From the NCBI RefSeq assembly GCF_001411805.1, contig NZ_CP007213.1, positions 2,852,001-2,916,000 on the forward strand: DNA of 64,000 nucleotides, in the 5' to 3' direction. The DNA comes from Burkholderia plantarii. Lineage in GTDB: Bacteria; Pseudomonadota; Gammaproteobacteria; Burkholderiales; Burkholderiaceae. Numbering within the stretch: the stretch's first letter is position 1; the number at the start of each line of letters is the position of its first letter. This document shows positions 17,904-26,131 of this stretch, one piece after another. A program made the translations under genes and the position numbers. The notes below the pieces were generated by a model that was given only the letters and a program-made list of their open reading frames with translations, was not told the DNA's origin and did not search any database.

Positions 17904-19067
17904 CTAACCGATCTGATAGGCGAATTCGCGATACGTGGGCTCGTGGGCGCGCGCCGCGGCGTCGGCCAGCTCGAGGCGGCGCTCGCCGATCAGGTGCCGG
18001 GCCACCTGGCGGTCGGCCGCCAGCGACGGCAGCGTCGCCAACACGGCGCTGGCCGGGCGCACCACGCGCATCTGCGGCGGCAACGCCTGCGCGGCGGCGG
18101 CCGGCGCCTGGTCGGGAGCGGTGGCCTCGGCGGCCAGGTGCTGGTCGACCCACTCGCGCCCCCAGGCGATCGCATGACGCTCGGCCGCCTCGGGGTCGGA
18201 GAAGCGCGGGCCGATCAGCCCCGAGCGCTCGATGCGGCGGCCGTCGCGGGCGATCTCGGCCCAGGCGCGGTACATCATGTTCTGCACCGGCTGCGCGGTG
18301 CCGTACAGCGTATAGCCGCGATACGACTCCGATTGCGGCGCGACGGTGGCGAAGCGCACCGACATCGGCCGCGCGTGATCGCCATGCTCGGTCTGATCGG
18401 CATGATCGGCCCGCACCGCGGTGCCGGCCTCGCTCGTGGCTGGTTCGAGGCCGGCGACATCGGCGACGTCCGTCGCCTGCGGCATCGGCGTAAGCGCATG
18501 GGCGGCATGGGCGTGGCGCGTGACGGCCTGCACGACGTGCACGGCCTGCACGACGTGCACGGCCTGCATGACCGGCATGGCATCAGCCGCCGGCGGCGCG
18601 TCGTGGACCACGCGATGCGCGGCGCCGTCCTCTTCATCATCCTCGTCGTGCCAGTCGGCGGCATCGGCCACCGGCAGGCTCCACGATTCGGGGTTCTGCC
18701 AGAACACGCCGCGCAGGCGGTCGTGGTTGGCCACCGGCTCGGGGCGCGGCGGCGGCGCGACGAGTTCGGGCGGCGGCGGCACGTAGGCAAAGCTGCGCCC
18801 GCTCATCTCGCCGAGCATCGCGACCATCTCGCCGAGCGTGCCGCAGGCGAGCCACTCCTCGAAGCGGCGGCGGCAGGTCGGCCCCGACGGATAGCGGCCG
18901 GGCAGCTTCGACCACGGCTCGCCGGTGGTCAGGATCCACAGGATCGCGTTCGCCACCACACGCGTTTCCGCGCGCGGACGGCCACGACGGTTCAGCCGGA
19001 TCGGCTCGTCCGCGATCAGTGTCGACACGCGTGTCCATTCTTCATCGCTCAGCTCATCGAAGAACAT
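17904..19067 (-). CDS. Protein with IS5-type transposase N-terminal domain (DUF4096-like) and unrelated C-terminus
   Basis: A 387-residue protein. Residues ~1-95 resemble the helix-turn-helix N-terminal domain of IS5-family transposases (LSDEEWTRVSTLI; RAETRVVANAILWILTTGEPWSKLP; CRRRFEEWLACGTLGEM). No DDE catalytic core follows. There is instead a Pro/Ala/His-rich linker with the AVHVVQ repeat and a conserved-looking C-terminal part (YRGYTLYGTAQPVQNMMYRAWAEIARDGRRIERSG). I infer a domesticated DNA-binding domain and possible regulator; the function is unknown. TGGAGAT precedes the ATG. It sits next to bceA, so a regulatory link to polysaccharide is possible but unproven. Confidence 0.7.
   Translation of the reverse strand: MFFDELSDEEWTRVSTLIADEPIRLNRRGRPRAETRVVANAILWILTTGEPWSKLPGRYPSGPTCRRRFEEWLACGTLGEMVAMLGEMSGRSFAYVPPPPELVAPPPRPEPVANHDRLRGVFWQNPESWSLPVADAADWHDEDDEEDGAAHRVVHDAPPAADAMPVMQAVHVVQAVHVVQAVTRHAHAAHALTPMPQATDVADVAGLEPATSEAGTAVRADHADQTEHGDHARPMSVRFATVAPQSESYRGYTLYGTAQPVQNMMYRAWAEIARDGRRIERSGLIGPRFSDPEAAERHAIAWGREWVDQHLAAEATAPDQAPAAAAQALPPQMRVVRPASAVLATLPSLAADRQVARHLIGERRLELADAAARAHEPTYREFAYQIG
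18523..18576 (-). repeat. 18-bp tandem repeat, three copies, inside the transposase-domain gene
   Basis: Two identical 18-bp units and a third with a few changes encode VHVVQA-type hexapeptides in the linker. The in-frame period means copy number can vary without breaking the gene. Confidence 0.85.
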
Positions 19068-19259
19068 AGATATCTCCACAACGCAGCCAGGCCGGGGCTG
19101 CGATCGAGGCGACATGATCGGAGCATGCGGGATGCACGATCATGGCCGGGTTGCACATTGGACGATTACCGGTGTGCCGCGTCGATGCATTGCGCACTGA
19201 AGCAGTGCCGCGATTCACGACGCCGATGCACGAAACCGCTTTTTAGAGGGATGCGGAAT

Positions 19260-19571
19260 TTAATGTGCATGAAGCATACCACCATCAGGGTTTATCTCAA
19301 TATGACAATCTCGCATTGTTACCCACTGAAACAAGAGATCCTCTCGGCCCCTTTCAATCAATCCAACTACCCTTGAAATATCTGTCCTAATCTGCGAAAA
19401 CCCTTGCTGGTAAAGGATTCTCCTTACGTCACATTTGCTTACGATTTGTTGCAGCTCGTGCCAACTCCGAACACGATGCATGATTTTCCGATTAGCATCC
19501 GCAATCGGTAAATTATCCAAAAATTCTATAAAGAATATCGAATTTAATTGCATCCCATGCATCCATTCCAC
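19260..19571 (-). CDS. Hypothetical protein in an AT-rich patch
   Basis: A 103-codon open frame whose base and codon composition is far more AT-rich than any neighbour. The product is mixed hydrophobic and charged (FFIEFLDNLPIADANRKIM; WHELQQIVSKCDVRRILYQQ), so it reads like a real folded protein or a fragment of one, not a random shadow frame. I do not recognise a family. The several in-frame ATG codons near the 5' end leave the start uncertain, and no strong ribosome site precedes them. It may be a horizontally acquired gene remnant. Confidence 0.4.
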   Translation of the reverse strand: MEWMHGMQLNSIFFIEFLDNLPIADANRKIMHRVRSWHELQQIVSKCDVRRILYQQGFSQIRTDISRVVGLIERGREDLLFQWVTMRDCHIEINPDGGMLHAH

Positions 19572-19882
19572 CTGCCGATGGCACCGTCGCCAATGGTGTC
19601 GACGGCGGCTTCCACGACGCGCGTGACGCGCGCCGCACGCATGGCCCTCACTGCGGGCAGCGCGCGTGACGAATGGCGTTCGGAAAGTGAGGAAAGCGAA
19701 CCAGCGGAACCGGCGAGGCAGGAGCGAGAGGCGATGCCGGAGGGCAATGACGCCCGGAACTTCCAGAGCAGGTTGCCGGGCATCGCGTCGTCGCGCATGT
19801 CGCCGTACCGGCCGCTAGAGGTCAGGCTTCGTGGCGGGAATTGCAGGACTTGGAGAGTGCGGGGGCCTTCGGGCTGCGGGGA
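19572..19882. other. Gene-free stretch between AT-rich patch and sigma-factor gene
   Basis: About 310 bp. Open frames here lack recognisable motifs and ribosome sites. The sequence returns to normal high GC at its left edge. I see no terminator, repeat or RNA gene. Confidence 0.5.
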
Positions 19883-21172
19883 TCAGGCGCGATCCGGGCC
19901 GGGCGACAGCGCCTCGGCGCGCTCGAGCAGCAGTGCCCGATCGCGCGCGTTGCGCGTCATCGCGGCGGCGCGGTGGAATTCGGCGCGCGCCTCGTCGCGG
20001 CGGCCGAGCCGCGCGAGCAGATCGCCGCGCACGCCCGGCAGCCACGGGTAATGCGCGAGCGCGGCATCATGGGCCAGCGCGTCGACGAGCGCGAGCCCCG
20101 CCGCCGGCCCCGACGCCATCCCCACCGCCACCGCGCGATTGAGCGCGATCACCGGCGACGGCGCGACTCGCGCCAGCACGTCGTAGAGCGCGACGATCGC
20201 GGCCCAGTCGGTGTCGGCCGCCGTGCGTGCCCGCGCGTGGCAGGCGGCCAGCGCCGCCTGCAGCGCGTAGGGGCGATGCGCGCCGCCGAGCGCCCGCGCG
20301 CGGTCGAGCGCGTCGAGCCCGCGCCGGATCAGCAGCGGGTCCCAACGGCCGCGATCCTGGTCGGGCAGCAGCACCGGCCGCCCCTGTCCGTCGACGCGCG
20401 CATGCATGCGCGACGCCTGCAGCTCCATCAGCGCGACCAGCCCGTGGACCTCGCTGTCGCCCGGCGCGAGCGCGGCCAGCACGCGGCCGACGCGCAGCGC
20501 CTCGTCGGTCAGCGCGGGCCGCATCCAGTCGTCGCCGGCAGTGGCCGCGTAGCCCTCGTTGAAGATCAGGTAGATCACTTCGAGGACCGAGGCCAGCCGC
20601 GCCGCGCGCTCGCTCTCGCGCGGCACCTCGAACGGCACGCGCGCTGCCGCGAGCGTGCGCTTGGCGCGTACGATCCGCTGCGCGACGGTCGGCTCCGGCG
20701 TCAGGAACGCGCGCGCGATCTCGTCGGTGGAAAGGCCGCCCAGCAGCTTCAGCGTCAGCGCCACGCGCGCGTCCCTCGACAGCACCGGATGGCAGGCGAT
20801 GAACACGAGCCGCAGCAGGTCGTCGCCGATCTCGTCGTCGCGCGCGGCCGCCACCGTGTCGGCCACGTCGGGCGTTTCCCAGGCGCCGAGCGCATCGAGT
20901 TCATGGCCGAGCTGCTGGTGCCCGCGCGCGTGGCGCGCGTCCTGCCGCAGCCGGTCGAGCGCGCGGCGCTTCGCGGCGGTCATCAGCCAGGCGCCGGGAT
21001 TGTCGGGCACGCCGTCGGCCGGCCAGTGTTCGAGCGCGGCGACGAGCGCGTCCTGCGCTACCTCCTCGGCCGCGCCCACGTCGCGCAGCATGCGCGTCAG
21101 ATACGCGACCAGCTTCGCGGCCTCGATGCGCCACACGGCCTCGATCGCCGCGGCCACCGGCGGCAGGCTCAC
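19883..21172 (-). CDS. RNA polymerase sigma factor, ECF42-type with C-terminal TPR-like extension
   Basis: A 429-residue sigma factor. Sigma region 2 (VGAAEEVAQDALVAALEHWP; NPGAWLMTAAKRRALDRLR) and region 4 (RVALTLKLLGGLSTDEIARAFLTPEPTVAQRIVRAKRTL) sit in the first ~190 residues. A long helical extension (IYLIFNEGYAATAGDDW; ALDRARALGGAHRPYALQAALAACHA) follows. This architecture is the ECF42 group, whose genes usually adjoin DGPF/YCII proteins, as here. A GTG start overlaps the DGPF stop (GTGA). There is no anti-sigma gene beside it; in this group the C-terminal extension is thought to take part in control. Confidence 0.9.
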   Translation of the reverse strand: MSLPPVAAAIEAVWRIEAAKLVAYLTRMLRDVGAAEEVAQDALVAALEHWPADGVPDNPGAWLMTAAKRRALDRLRQDARHARGHQQLGHELDALGAWETPDVADTVAAARDDEIGDDLLRLVFIACHPVLSRDARVALTLKLLGGLSTDEIARAFLTPEPTVAQRIVRAKRTLAAARVPFEVPRESERAARLASVLEVIYLIFNEGYAATAGDDWMRPALTDEALRVGRVLAALAPGDSEVHGLVALMELQASRMHARVDGQGRPVLLPDQDRGRWDPLLIRRGLDALDRARALGGAHRPYALQAALAACHARARTAADTDWAAIVALYDVLARVAPSPVIALNRAVAVGMASGPAAGLALVDALAHDAALAHYPWLPGVRGDLLARLGRRDEARAEFHRAAAMTRNARDRALLLERAEALSPGPDRA

Positions 21173-21573
21173 CCGGCCGTTCCGGCCGGCGGCCCGAGCA
21201 CGCCGCCGGGCTCGAAGTCCTCGGCCTCGTAGAGCCGCCGCACCTCGATCGTGCCATCCGCCAGCGCGCCGAACGGCGCCGGGAAGCGTCGGGTCCATTC
21301 GAGCGCCTCCTCGCGCGAGCGCACCTCGATCAGCGTGTAGCCGGCGATCAGTTCCTTCGTTTCGGCGAACGGCCCGTCGATCACGCGGCGCCGGCCGCCC
21401 GCATGCTCGACGCGCCAGCCGTCCGAGGTGGGCCGCAGCCCGGCCGCGTCGAGCAGCACGCCGGCCTGCGCCAGTTCCTCGTGATAGGCGCCCATCGCCG
21501 CCAGCAGTTCGTCGTCGGGCCGCCCGCCCGCCTCGCTCGCGAGCGTCGCCCGCACCTGGATCATGAATCGCAT
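21169..21573 (-). CDS. YCII-domain (DGPF) protein, partner of the ECF42 sigma factor
   Basis: A 134-residue YCII-related protein: it starts MRFMIQVRAT, has the name-giving VIDGPFAETKELIAGYTLIEV at residues ~69-89, and the alpha/beta barrel ends with DGTIEVRRLYEAEDFEPG. The biochemical role of this family is unknown; expression is usually driven by the neighbouring ECF42 sigma. GGGAG lies 7 bases before the ATG, and the stop overlaps the sigma GTG by four bases, so the two are translationally coupled. Confidence 0.88.
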   Translation of the reverse strand: MRFMIQVRATLASEAGGRPDDELLAAMGAYHEELAQAGVLLDAAGLRPTSDGWRVEHAGGRRRVIDGPFAETKELIAGYTLIEVRSREEALEWTRRFPAPFGALADGTIEVRRLYEAEDFEPGGVLGPPAGTAG

Positions 21574-21724
21574 CGCACCGTCTCCCGTTGGGCCGAATCG
21601 TGCCGCGCCGTGTGGCGGGCTCCTGTCACGACGACGCGCGAGGCCGCGCGATTTCGACAACGCGGACGCGCACCGAGGGAAAACCCCGAGCCCGCACCGG
21701 GCGGCGCGCCCCGCCGTCAGGCGC

Positions 21725-22078
21725 TCACAGAAAACACGGGCCGATCTCGCGCACCTCGACCGTGCACCACTCGGCGGCCGGACAGGTCTTCGCGATCGCC
21801 ACCGCCTCGCCCTCGGTGGCGACGTCGAGCAGGAAGAAGCCGCCGATCATCTCCTTGGCCTCGGCGAACGGCCCGTCCATGACGCGCGCCTCGCCGTTGC
21901 GGATTTGCACGCGCGTGGCCTGGGCGTCGGACACCAGCGATTCGGCCGCGCGCAGCACGCCGCGCGACTGCAGTTCGCCGCTGAAACGCAGCATCCGCTC
22001 GTACAGCGCGCGGCCCTCGTCCTGCGTGCGCTGCGCGCGCTGGCCAGCGGGTTCGGCAATCAGAAGCATAAAAGCCAT
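21725..22078 (-). CDS. Second YCII-domain (DGPF) protein
   Basis: A 117-residue YCII-family protein with MAFMLLIAEP at the start and VMDGPFAEAKEMIGGFFLLDV in the centre; the C-terminus CTVEVREIGPCFL matches the usual family end. It is a diverged paralogue of the next gene and probably the first gene of a three-gene unit (DGPF, DGPF, sigma), with 151 bp separating it from the next start. GGAG precedes the ATG. Function unknown; coupling to the sigma factor is inferred from order and family habit. Confidence 0.87.
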   Translation of the reverse strand: MAFMLLIAEPAGQRAQRTQDEGRALYERMLRFSGELQSRGVLRAAESLVSDAQATRVQIRNGEARVMDGPFAEAKEMIGGFFLLDVATEGEAVAIAKTCPAAEWCTVEVREIGPCFL

Positions 22079-22361
22079 GGTGTTCTCCGGGATCGGACGA
22101 CGATGACGTGGAGCGCGGCCCATACGGATCAAATGGGCCATGCGGGACGTGCCGCCCATTCTGGGCGCGCTGGCCGCGAGCGTCCACCTCGGCGCGACCG
22201 CCGGCTCGCGCCACGGCATCGAACGATGAGGAACAGCGTAACCGCGGCGCGCGTTCACGACACCCTGGCCGAATGGCCAGCGCACGCATCTCGATATTTA
22301 CTGCGTTCATCATGCCGACACGGTCTCGTGAATCCTCTTCCATCGTTTCCATGTCGACACC

Positions 22362-24227
22362 ATGAATCGGACCATTGCACGTTTCGTATCGATCTGCTGG
22401 CTTGCCATGCTGCCGGCGTTCGGCGCCCCCGTCTCCTTCGCCGTCGATGCCGCTTGCGGCGGCGATGCGACGCCGATCGCCGAGGTCCGCGCCGGCCCGG
22501 ATTCGCCGGCCAACCGGCGCATCGTGTCGATCGAGGCCGTCGTCACCGCCGACTACGGCGGCTCCGGTGGCCTCGGCGGCTTCTTCGTCCAGCAGGCCGA
22601 CGCGCAACGCGCGTTCCGGCCGGGCGTGTCCGAGGGGCTGTTCGTCTACGCTCCACGCGCGCGCGCCACGGCGGGCGATCTGGTCCGCGTGAGCGGCACG
22701 ATCGAGCGAAAGTATGGCCAGACGCAGCTGACGCTGGCCGGCCCGATCGCCGTCTGCGCGCATGGCCGGACCGTCAGCCCGGCGACGCTGACGCTGCCGG
22801 TGGCCGACGCGGACGCGTTCGCGGCCGTCGAGGGCATGCTGGTGCGCCTGCCGCAGACGCTGACCGTCAGCGAGGTCCACGAACTCGGCCGCTACGGCAG
22901 CATCTTGCTCAGTCGCGGCCGGCTGCCGGTGCCGACCCACGTGATCGATGCGGCCGACACGGCCGGCGTGAAGGCGCAGGCCGTGGCGAACACGCGCAAC
23001 CGCCTGATCCTCGACGACGGCTCGAGCCGGCAGAATCCGGCCGTGGTCCCTTATCCGGCGCCCGGCCTGTCCGCCGCGAATCCGCTGCGCGTCGGCTACA
23101 CGGTCCGCAACGTCGAAGGCGTGATGGAACGCCGCTTCGGCGCATGGCGGCTGCAGCCCGTGCCGGGCGCACCGGCACCGGCCTTCGATGCGGCCGCGAA
23201 CCCCCGTGTTGCGGCGCCCGCGCGCGACGCGCGGGCCGACCTGCGCGTGGCCGCGTTCAACGTGCTGAATTATTTCAACGGCGACGGGCGCGGCGCGGGC
23301 TTCGACGCGCCCGATCATCGCGGCGCGCCGAGCTACGCGGAATTCCTGCGGCAGGAGGCGAAGATCGTCAGCGCGATCACGGCGCTGCGGGCCGACGTGG
23401 TCGGCCTGATGGAAATCGCCAACAACGGCCACGGCGAACGGAGCGCCGTGCGGCGGCTGGCCACGAGGCTCGGCGACGGCTGGCGCGTGGTGGAGCCCGG
23501 CGTCGAGCGGCTCGGCGGCGACGCGATCAAGGTGGCGCTGCTCTACGACGGCCGCACGGTCGAGCCGGTCGGCCAGCCGGCCACGCTCGCGAGCGACGGC
23601 CTGAGCCGCGCGCCGCTCGCGCAAACGTTCCGGCGCAGCGGCGGCGCACACGCGCTGACGGTCGTGGTCAATCATCTGAAATCAAAGCGCTGCCGCGGCG
23701 CGAGCGGAGCCGATGCCGACCGGGGCGACGGCCAGGGCTGCTGGAATCCGGCCCGCGTGCGCGCTGCACAGCGCCTCGCCGACTGGCTCGACGGCGCTCC
23801 GACCGGCGCCGGCCACGCCGGCGTGCTGCTGATCGGCGACCTGAACAGTTATGCAAGGGAAGCGCCGATCGCGCGCCTCGAAGCGCGCGGCTACGTGAAC
23901 CTCGTTGCGCGCTTTCTCGGCGACGGCGCCTACAGCTACGTGTTTCGCGGCGAATCGGGATACCTCGATCACGCGCTCGCGTCGGCGTCGCTCGTGCCGC
24001 GCGTGCTGGCCGTGCATCACTGGCACATCAACGCGGACGAGCCGGGCGCGCTGCAATACACGTTCGCCTACAAGAGCGACTGGCAACGGACCGCGTTTTA
24101 TGCACCCGATGCGTATCGTTCATCGGATCACGATCCGGTGATCGTCGACCTCGTGCTCGACGGTTCCGCCGCGCCGGGCGCGCCCTCGGGCGCCGGCGTC
24201 GCGCCATCCGGCCCGCCCGGCGCATGA
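22362..24227 (+). CDS. Secreted endonuclease/exonuclease/phosphatase-family nuclease (ExeM/NucH-like)
   Basis: A 621-residue secreted protein. A signal peptide (residues ~1-28, cleavage after SFA) precedes an OB-like domain (~35-150) and a catalytic domain with LRVAAFNVLNYFNGDGRG, ADVVGLMEIANNG, VVVNHLKSKR, GVLLIGDLNSYARE and SSDHDPVIVDL. These supply the Asn, Glu, His and Asp residues of the EEP fold. It should degrade extracellular DNA for phosphate or nucleotide scavenging, or in biofilm turnover. The tail after the catalytic fold is Ala/Gly/Pro-rich. Monocistronic. Confidence 0.9.
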   Translation: MNRTIARFVSICWLAMLPAFGAPVSFAVDAACGGDATPIAEVRAGPDSPANRRIVSIEAVVTADYGGSGGLGGFFVQQADAQRAFRPGVSEGLFVYAPRARATAGDLVRVSGTIERKYGQTQLTLAGPIAVCAHGRTVSPATLTLPVADADAFAAVEGMLVRLPQTLTVSEVHELGRYGSILLSRGRLPVPTHVIDAADTAGVKAQAVANTRNRLILDDGSSRQNPAVVPYPAPGLSAANPLRVGYTVRNVEGVMERRFGAWRLQPVPGAPAPAFDAAANPRVAAPARDARADLRVAAFNVLNYFNGDGRGAGFDAPDHRGAPSYAEFLRQEAKIVSAITALRADVVGLMEIANNGHGERSAVRRLATRLGDGWRVVEPGVERLGGDAIKVALLYDGRTVEPVGQPATLASDGLSRAPLAQTFRRSGGAHALTVVVNHLKSKRCRGASGADADRGDGQGCWNPARVRAAQRLADWLDGAPTGAGHAGVLLIGDLNSYAREAPIARLEARGYVNLVARFLGDGAYSYVFRGESGYLDHALASASLVPRVLAVHHWHINADEPGALQYTFAYKSDWQRTAFYAPDAYRSSDHDPVIVDLVLDGSAAPGAPSGAGVAPSGPPGA

Positions 24228-24922
24228 CCGCCACTCGCACCGGCCACGGGTGCGGTACTCGCGCCGCAGCGCAGAACCATCCCGCGCGATCCCACGCGCG
24301 AAGGCACGCCGACGCGAGCCGTGAAGCCGGCTGCCGACCGCTGCGCGCGCATCGATACGCAGCGCGCCGCCGCGCCGAACGACGCTCCCCACGCCGGGGC
24401 CGGGAGGCCACCCGCGACACCTCCCCCGCATCGCGATCCGCCACGCAAGCGGCGCATCGAACCGCGCCGCTACGGAAAAAACTACAAGCCTTCGCGCGCG
24501 ATCGTGCAAAAAAGCACCATCGGCACGCCGTGCCGCGTCGAGCCGGAAAACCGGGCACCCACACTTCGCGCGCCTCGCAACAGCATGCAACAGGCCGGCT
24601 CCTCGCCACGCGCCGGCATCGCGGCAGCGCCATGCGCGGCAACGGTTCCCGGCCGATCGCAACCATCGCGCCCGCTCGCGGCCGACCATTCTTACCGATT
24701 CCGGGCAAGCCGAAACCGGCAATTTCTCCCGGATTCGACGCCGTTCCGCAAACGTCTGCCGCAATCTTTCAACGCGACGCCAAGTCCCTGTCGCGAAACG
24801 ACTTTCCTGATTCGCGACACAAGGTGGCACACGAATTGCGAAACTCTCCGCGAGAATGCGAATCACATCGGAGCAGCTCTCGCATCATCGACCTCATATC
24901 GATCCTAAGGAGAACGACAATC
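24228..24922. other. 695-bp gene-free stretch upstream of the DUF883 gene
   Basis: No open frame here has a recognisable motif, a good ribosome site or sustained Burkholderia codon bias. The only structured element I can support is the sigma-54-type promoter near its right end. The rest holds nothing I can identify. Confidence 0.55.
24825..24839 (+). promoter_or_regulatory. Sigma-54 (-24/-12) promoter for the DUF883-SYLF pair
   Basis: TGGCAC at 24825-24830 and TTGC at 24836-24839 give the invariant GG and GC with exactly 10 bases between, close to the consensus TGGCACG-N4-TTGCW. It lies 83 bp before the ATG of the DUF883 gene on the same strand in non-coding DNA. An enhancer-binding activator would be needed; none is adjacent. 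Confidence 0.65.
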
Positions 24923-25306
24923 ATGGCATTCACGAACAGCCTCGAAGACAAGCTCGATCGCGGCCTCCACGAAGTGCGCCGTACCGGCCGCCGCGTCGCT
25001 CGCGACACGCGCCACGCCGCCCGCGACCTCAATGCCGACGTCAAGGACGATGTGCGTTCGCTCGTCGAGGAACTCGAGGATCTGCTGAAGAAGGAAGACG
25101 CCGACGTCGACTCGCTGCGCAAGCGCCTGCACAGCCGCCTCGACGAAGTGCGCGGCACGCTCGACGACGCCGCCGACGATGCGCTCTACCGCCTGCGCGC
25201 CCAGGCCGAGCGCGTCTCGCAGGCCGTCCACGAGAATCCGTGGCAAACCGCCGGCGTCGTCGCCGGCCTCGCCTTCATCGCCGGCCTGCTGCTCGCACGC
25301 CGCTGA
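24923..25306 (+). CDS. DUF883 family inner-membrane-anchored protein (ElaB/YqjD-like)
   Basis: A 127-residue protein of usual family length. It has a charged helical body (KDDVRSLVEELEDLLKKEDAD; LRKRLHSRLDEVRGTLDDAAD) and a C-terminal hydrophobic anchor ending AGVVAGLAFIAGLLLARR. E. coli relatives are tail-anchored, ribosome-binding stationary-phase proteins, so a stress role is likely. A strong AAGGAGAA site lies 8 bases before the ATG. The SYLF lipoprotein gene follows after 52 bp and the two probably share the sigma-54 promoter. Confidence 0.9.
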   Translation: MAFTNSLEDKLDRGLHEVRRTGRRVARDTRHAARDLNADVKDDVRSLVEELEDLLKKEDADVDSLRKRLHSRLDEVRGTLDDAADDALYRLRAQAERVSQAVHENPWQTAGVVAGLAFIAGLLLARR

Positions 25307-25358
25307 ACCCGATCTCTGGCCTAGTACAAAACCCAACCTGCAACGAGGAGAAAAAACC

Positions 25359-25946
25359 ATGCGTCAAGCATTTGTGATGAAAGCCGCAGCAGCCCTGGTC
25401 GTCGGCAGTGTCGCCCTGGCCGGCTGCACCACCACGCCGCCGAACGAAAAGCAGACCGCGGCGGAAAATTCGTCGAAGCGTCAGGCGATCAATTCGAGCG
25501 TCGACGCGACGCTCTCGCGCCTGTACTCGACGGTGCCGGGCTCGCGCGAACTGGTTGCCAAGTCGCGTGGCGTGCTGGTGTTCCCGAGCGTGCTGCAGGC
25601 CGGCTTCATCCTCGGCGCACAGACCGGCAACGGCGCCCTGCGCGTGGGCGGCAGCACGGTCGGCTACTACAACACCTCGTCGCTGTCGCTCGGCCTGCAG
25701 GCCGGCGCGCAGTCGAAGGCGGTCATCTTCCTGTTCATGACGCAGGACGCGCTCGACAAATTCCGCAGCACGGACGGCTGGTCGGCGGGCGCCGACGCGT
25801 CGGTGGCGGTCGTGAAGATCGGCGCGAACGGCGCGGTCGACTCGAACACGGTGCAGTCGCCGATCGAGGCGATCGTGCTGACCAACGCCGGCCTGATGGG
25901 CGACTTGTCGGTCAACGGCACGAAGGTCACGCGTATCAACCCGTAA
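25359..25946 (+). CDS. SYLF/YSC84-domain lipoprotein
   Basis: A 195-residue protein with a lipoprotein signal peptide (lipobox VALAGC, Cys at residue ~23) and a SYLF domain: ELVAKSRGVLVFPSVLQAGFILGAQTGNG, then GGSTVGYYNTSSLSLGLQAGAQSKAVIFLF and a final LMGDLSVNGTKVTRINP. The family binds lipids or envelope components, and such lipoproteins are often stress-induced. GAGGAG precedes the ATG. It is second in the pair with the DUF883 gene and is followed by a clear terminator. Confidence 0.9.
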   Translation: MRQAFVMKAAAALVVGSVALAGCTTTPPNEKQTAAENSSKRQAINSSVDATLSRLYSTVPGSRELVAKSRGVLVFPSVLQAGFILGAQTGNGALRVGGSTVGYYNTSSLSLGLQAGAQSKAVIFLFMTQDALDKFRSTDGWSAGADASVAVVKIGANGAVDSNTVQSPIEAIVLTNAGLMGDLSVNGTKVTRINP

Positions 25947-25966
25947 GCGGCCCGTCCGCCTCGCAG

Positions 25967-25994
25967 CGCCGCGGCTCACGCCGCGGCGTTTTTT
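25967..25994 (+). terminator. Rho-independent terminator of the DUF883-SYLF unit
   Basis: An 8-bp perfect stem CGCCGCGG/CCGCGGCG with a 6-nt loop is followed by TTTTTT about 20 bp after the SYLF stop codon. Confidence 0.9.
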
Positions 25995-26131
25995 ATTGCC
26001 CGCGCGCGACGCGGCCACGGCCGCCGCTACCCGCGCGCCGCGGTTGCAGGCATACTCGCGAAACTCCCATACCAACCGGGACACGCCGGCCCGCGCCGGT
26101 GTCGGTTCCTCACCTGCCGTTCGGGCGCCAC

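Noticed and set aside
18523..18576. Three 18-bp repeats considered as a CRISPR or regulator-binding array
   Set aside because: Units are adjacent without spacers, in frame inside a coding region and only three copies.
24120..24866. A 248-codon leftward frame in the gap upstream of the DUF883 gene
   Set aside because: Arg/Ala-rich composition of a shadow frame in GC-rich DNA; no motif, and it overlaps the nuclease gene end and the sigma-54 promoter.
21563..24900. A very long rightward frame running from the DGPF genes to the DUF883 start
   Set aside because: Only its last 127 codons form a real protein; the rest is out of frame with the nuclease gene and Arg-rich.
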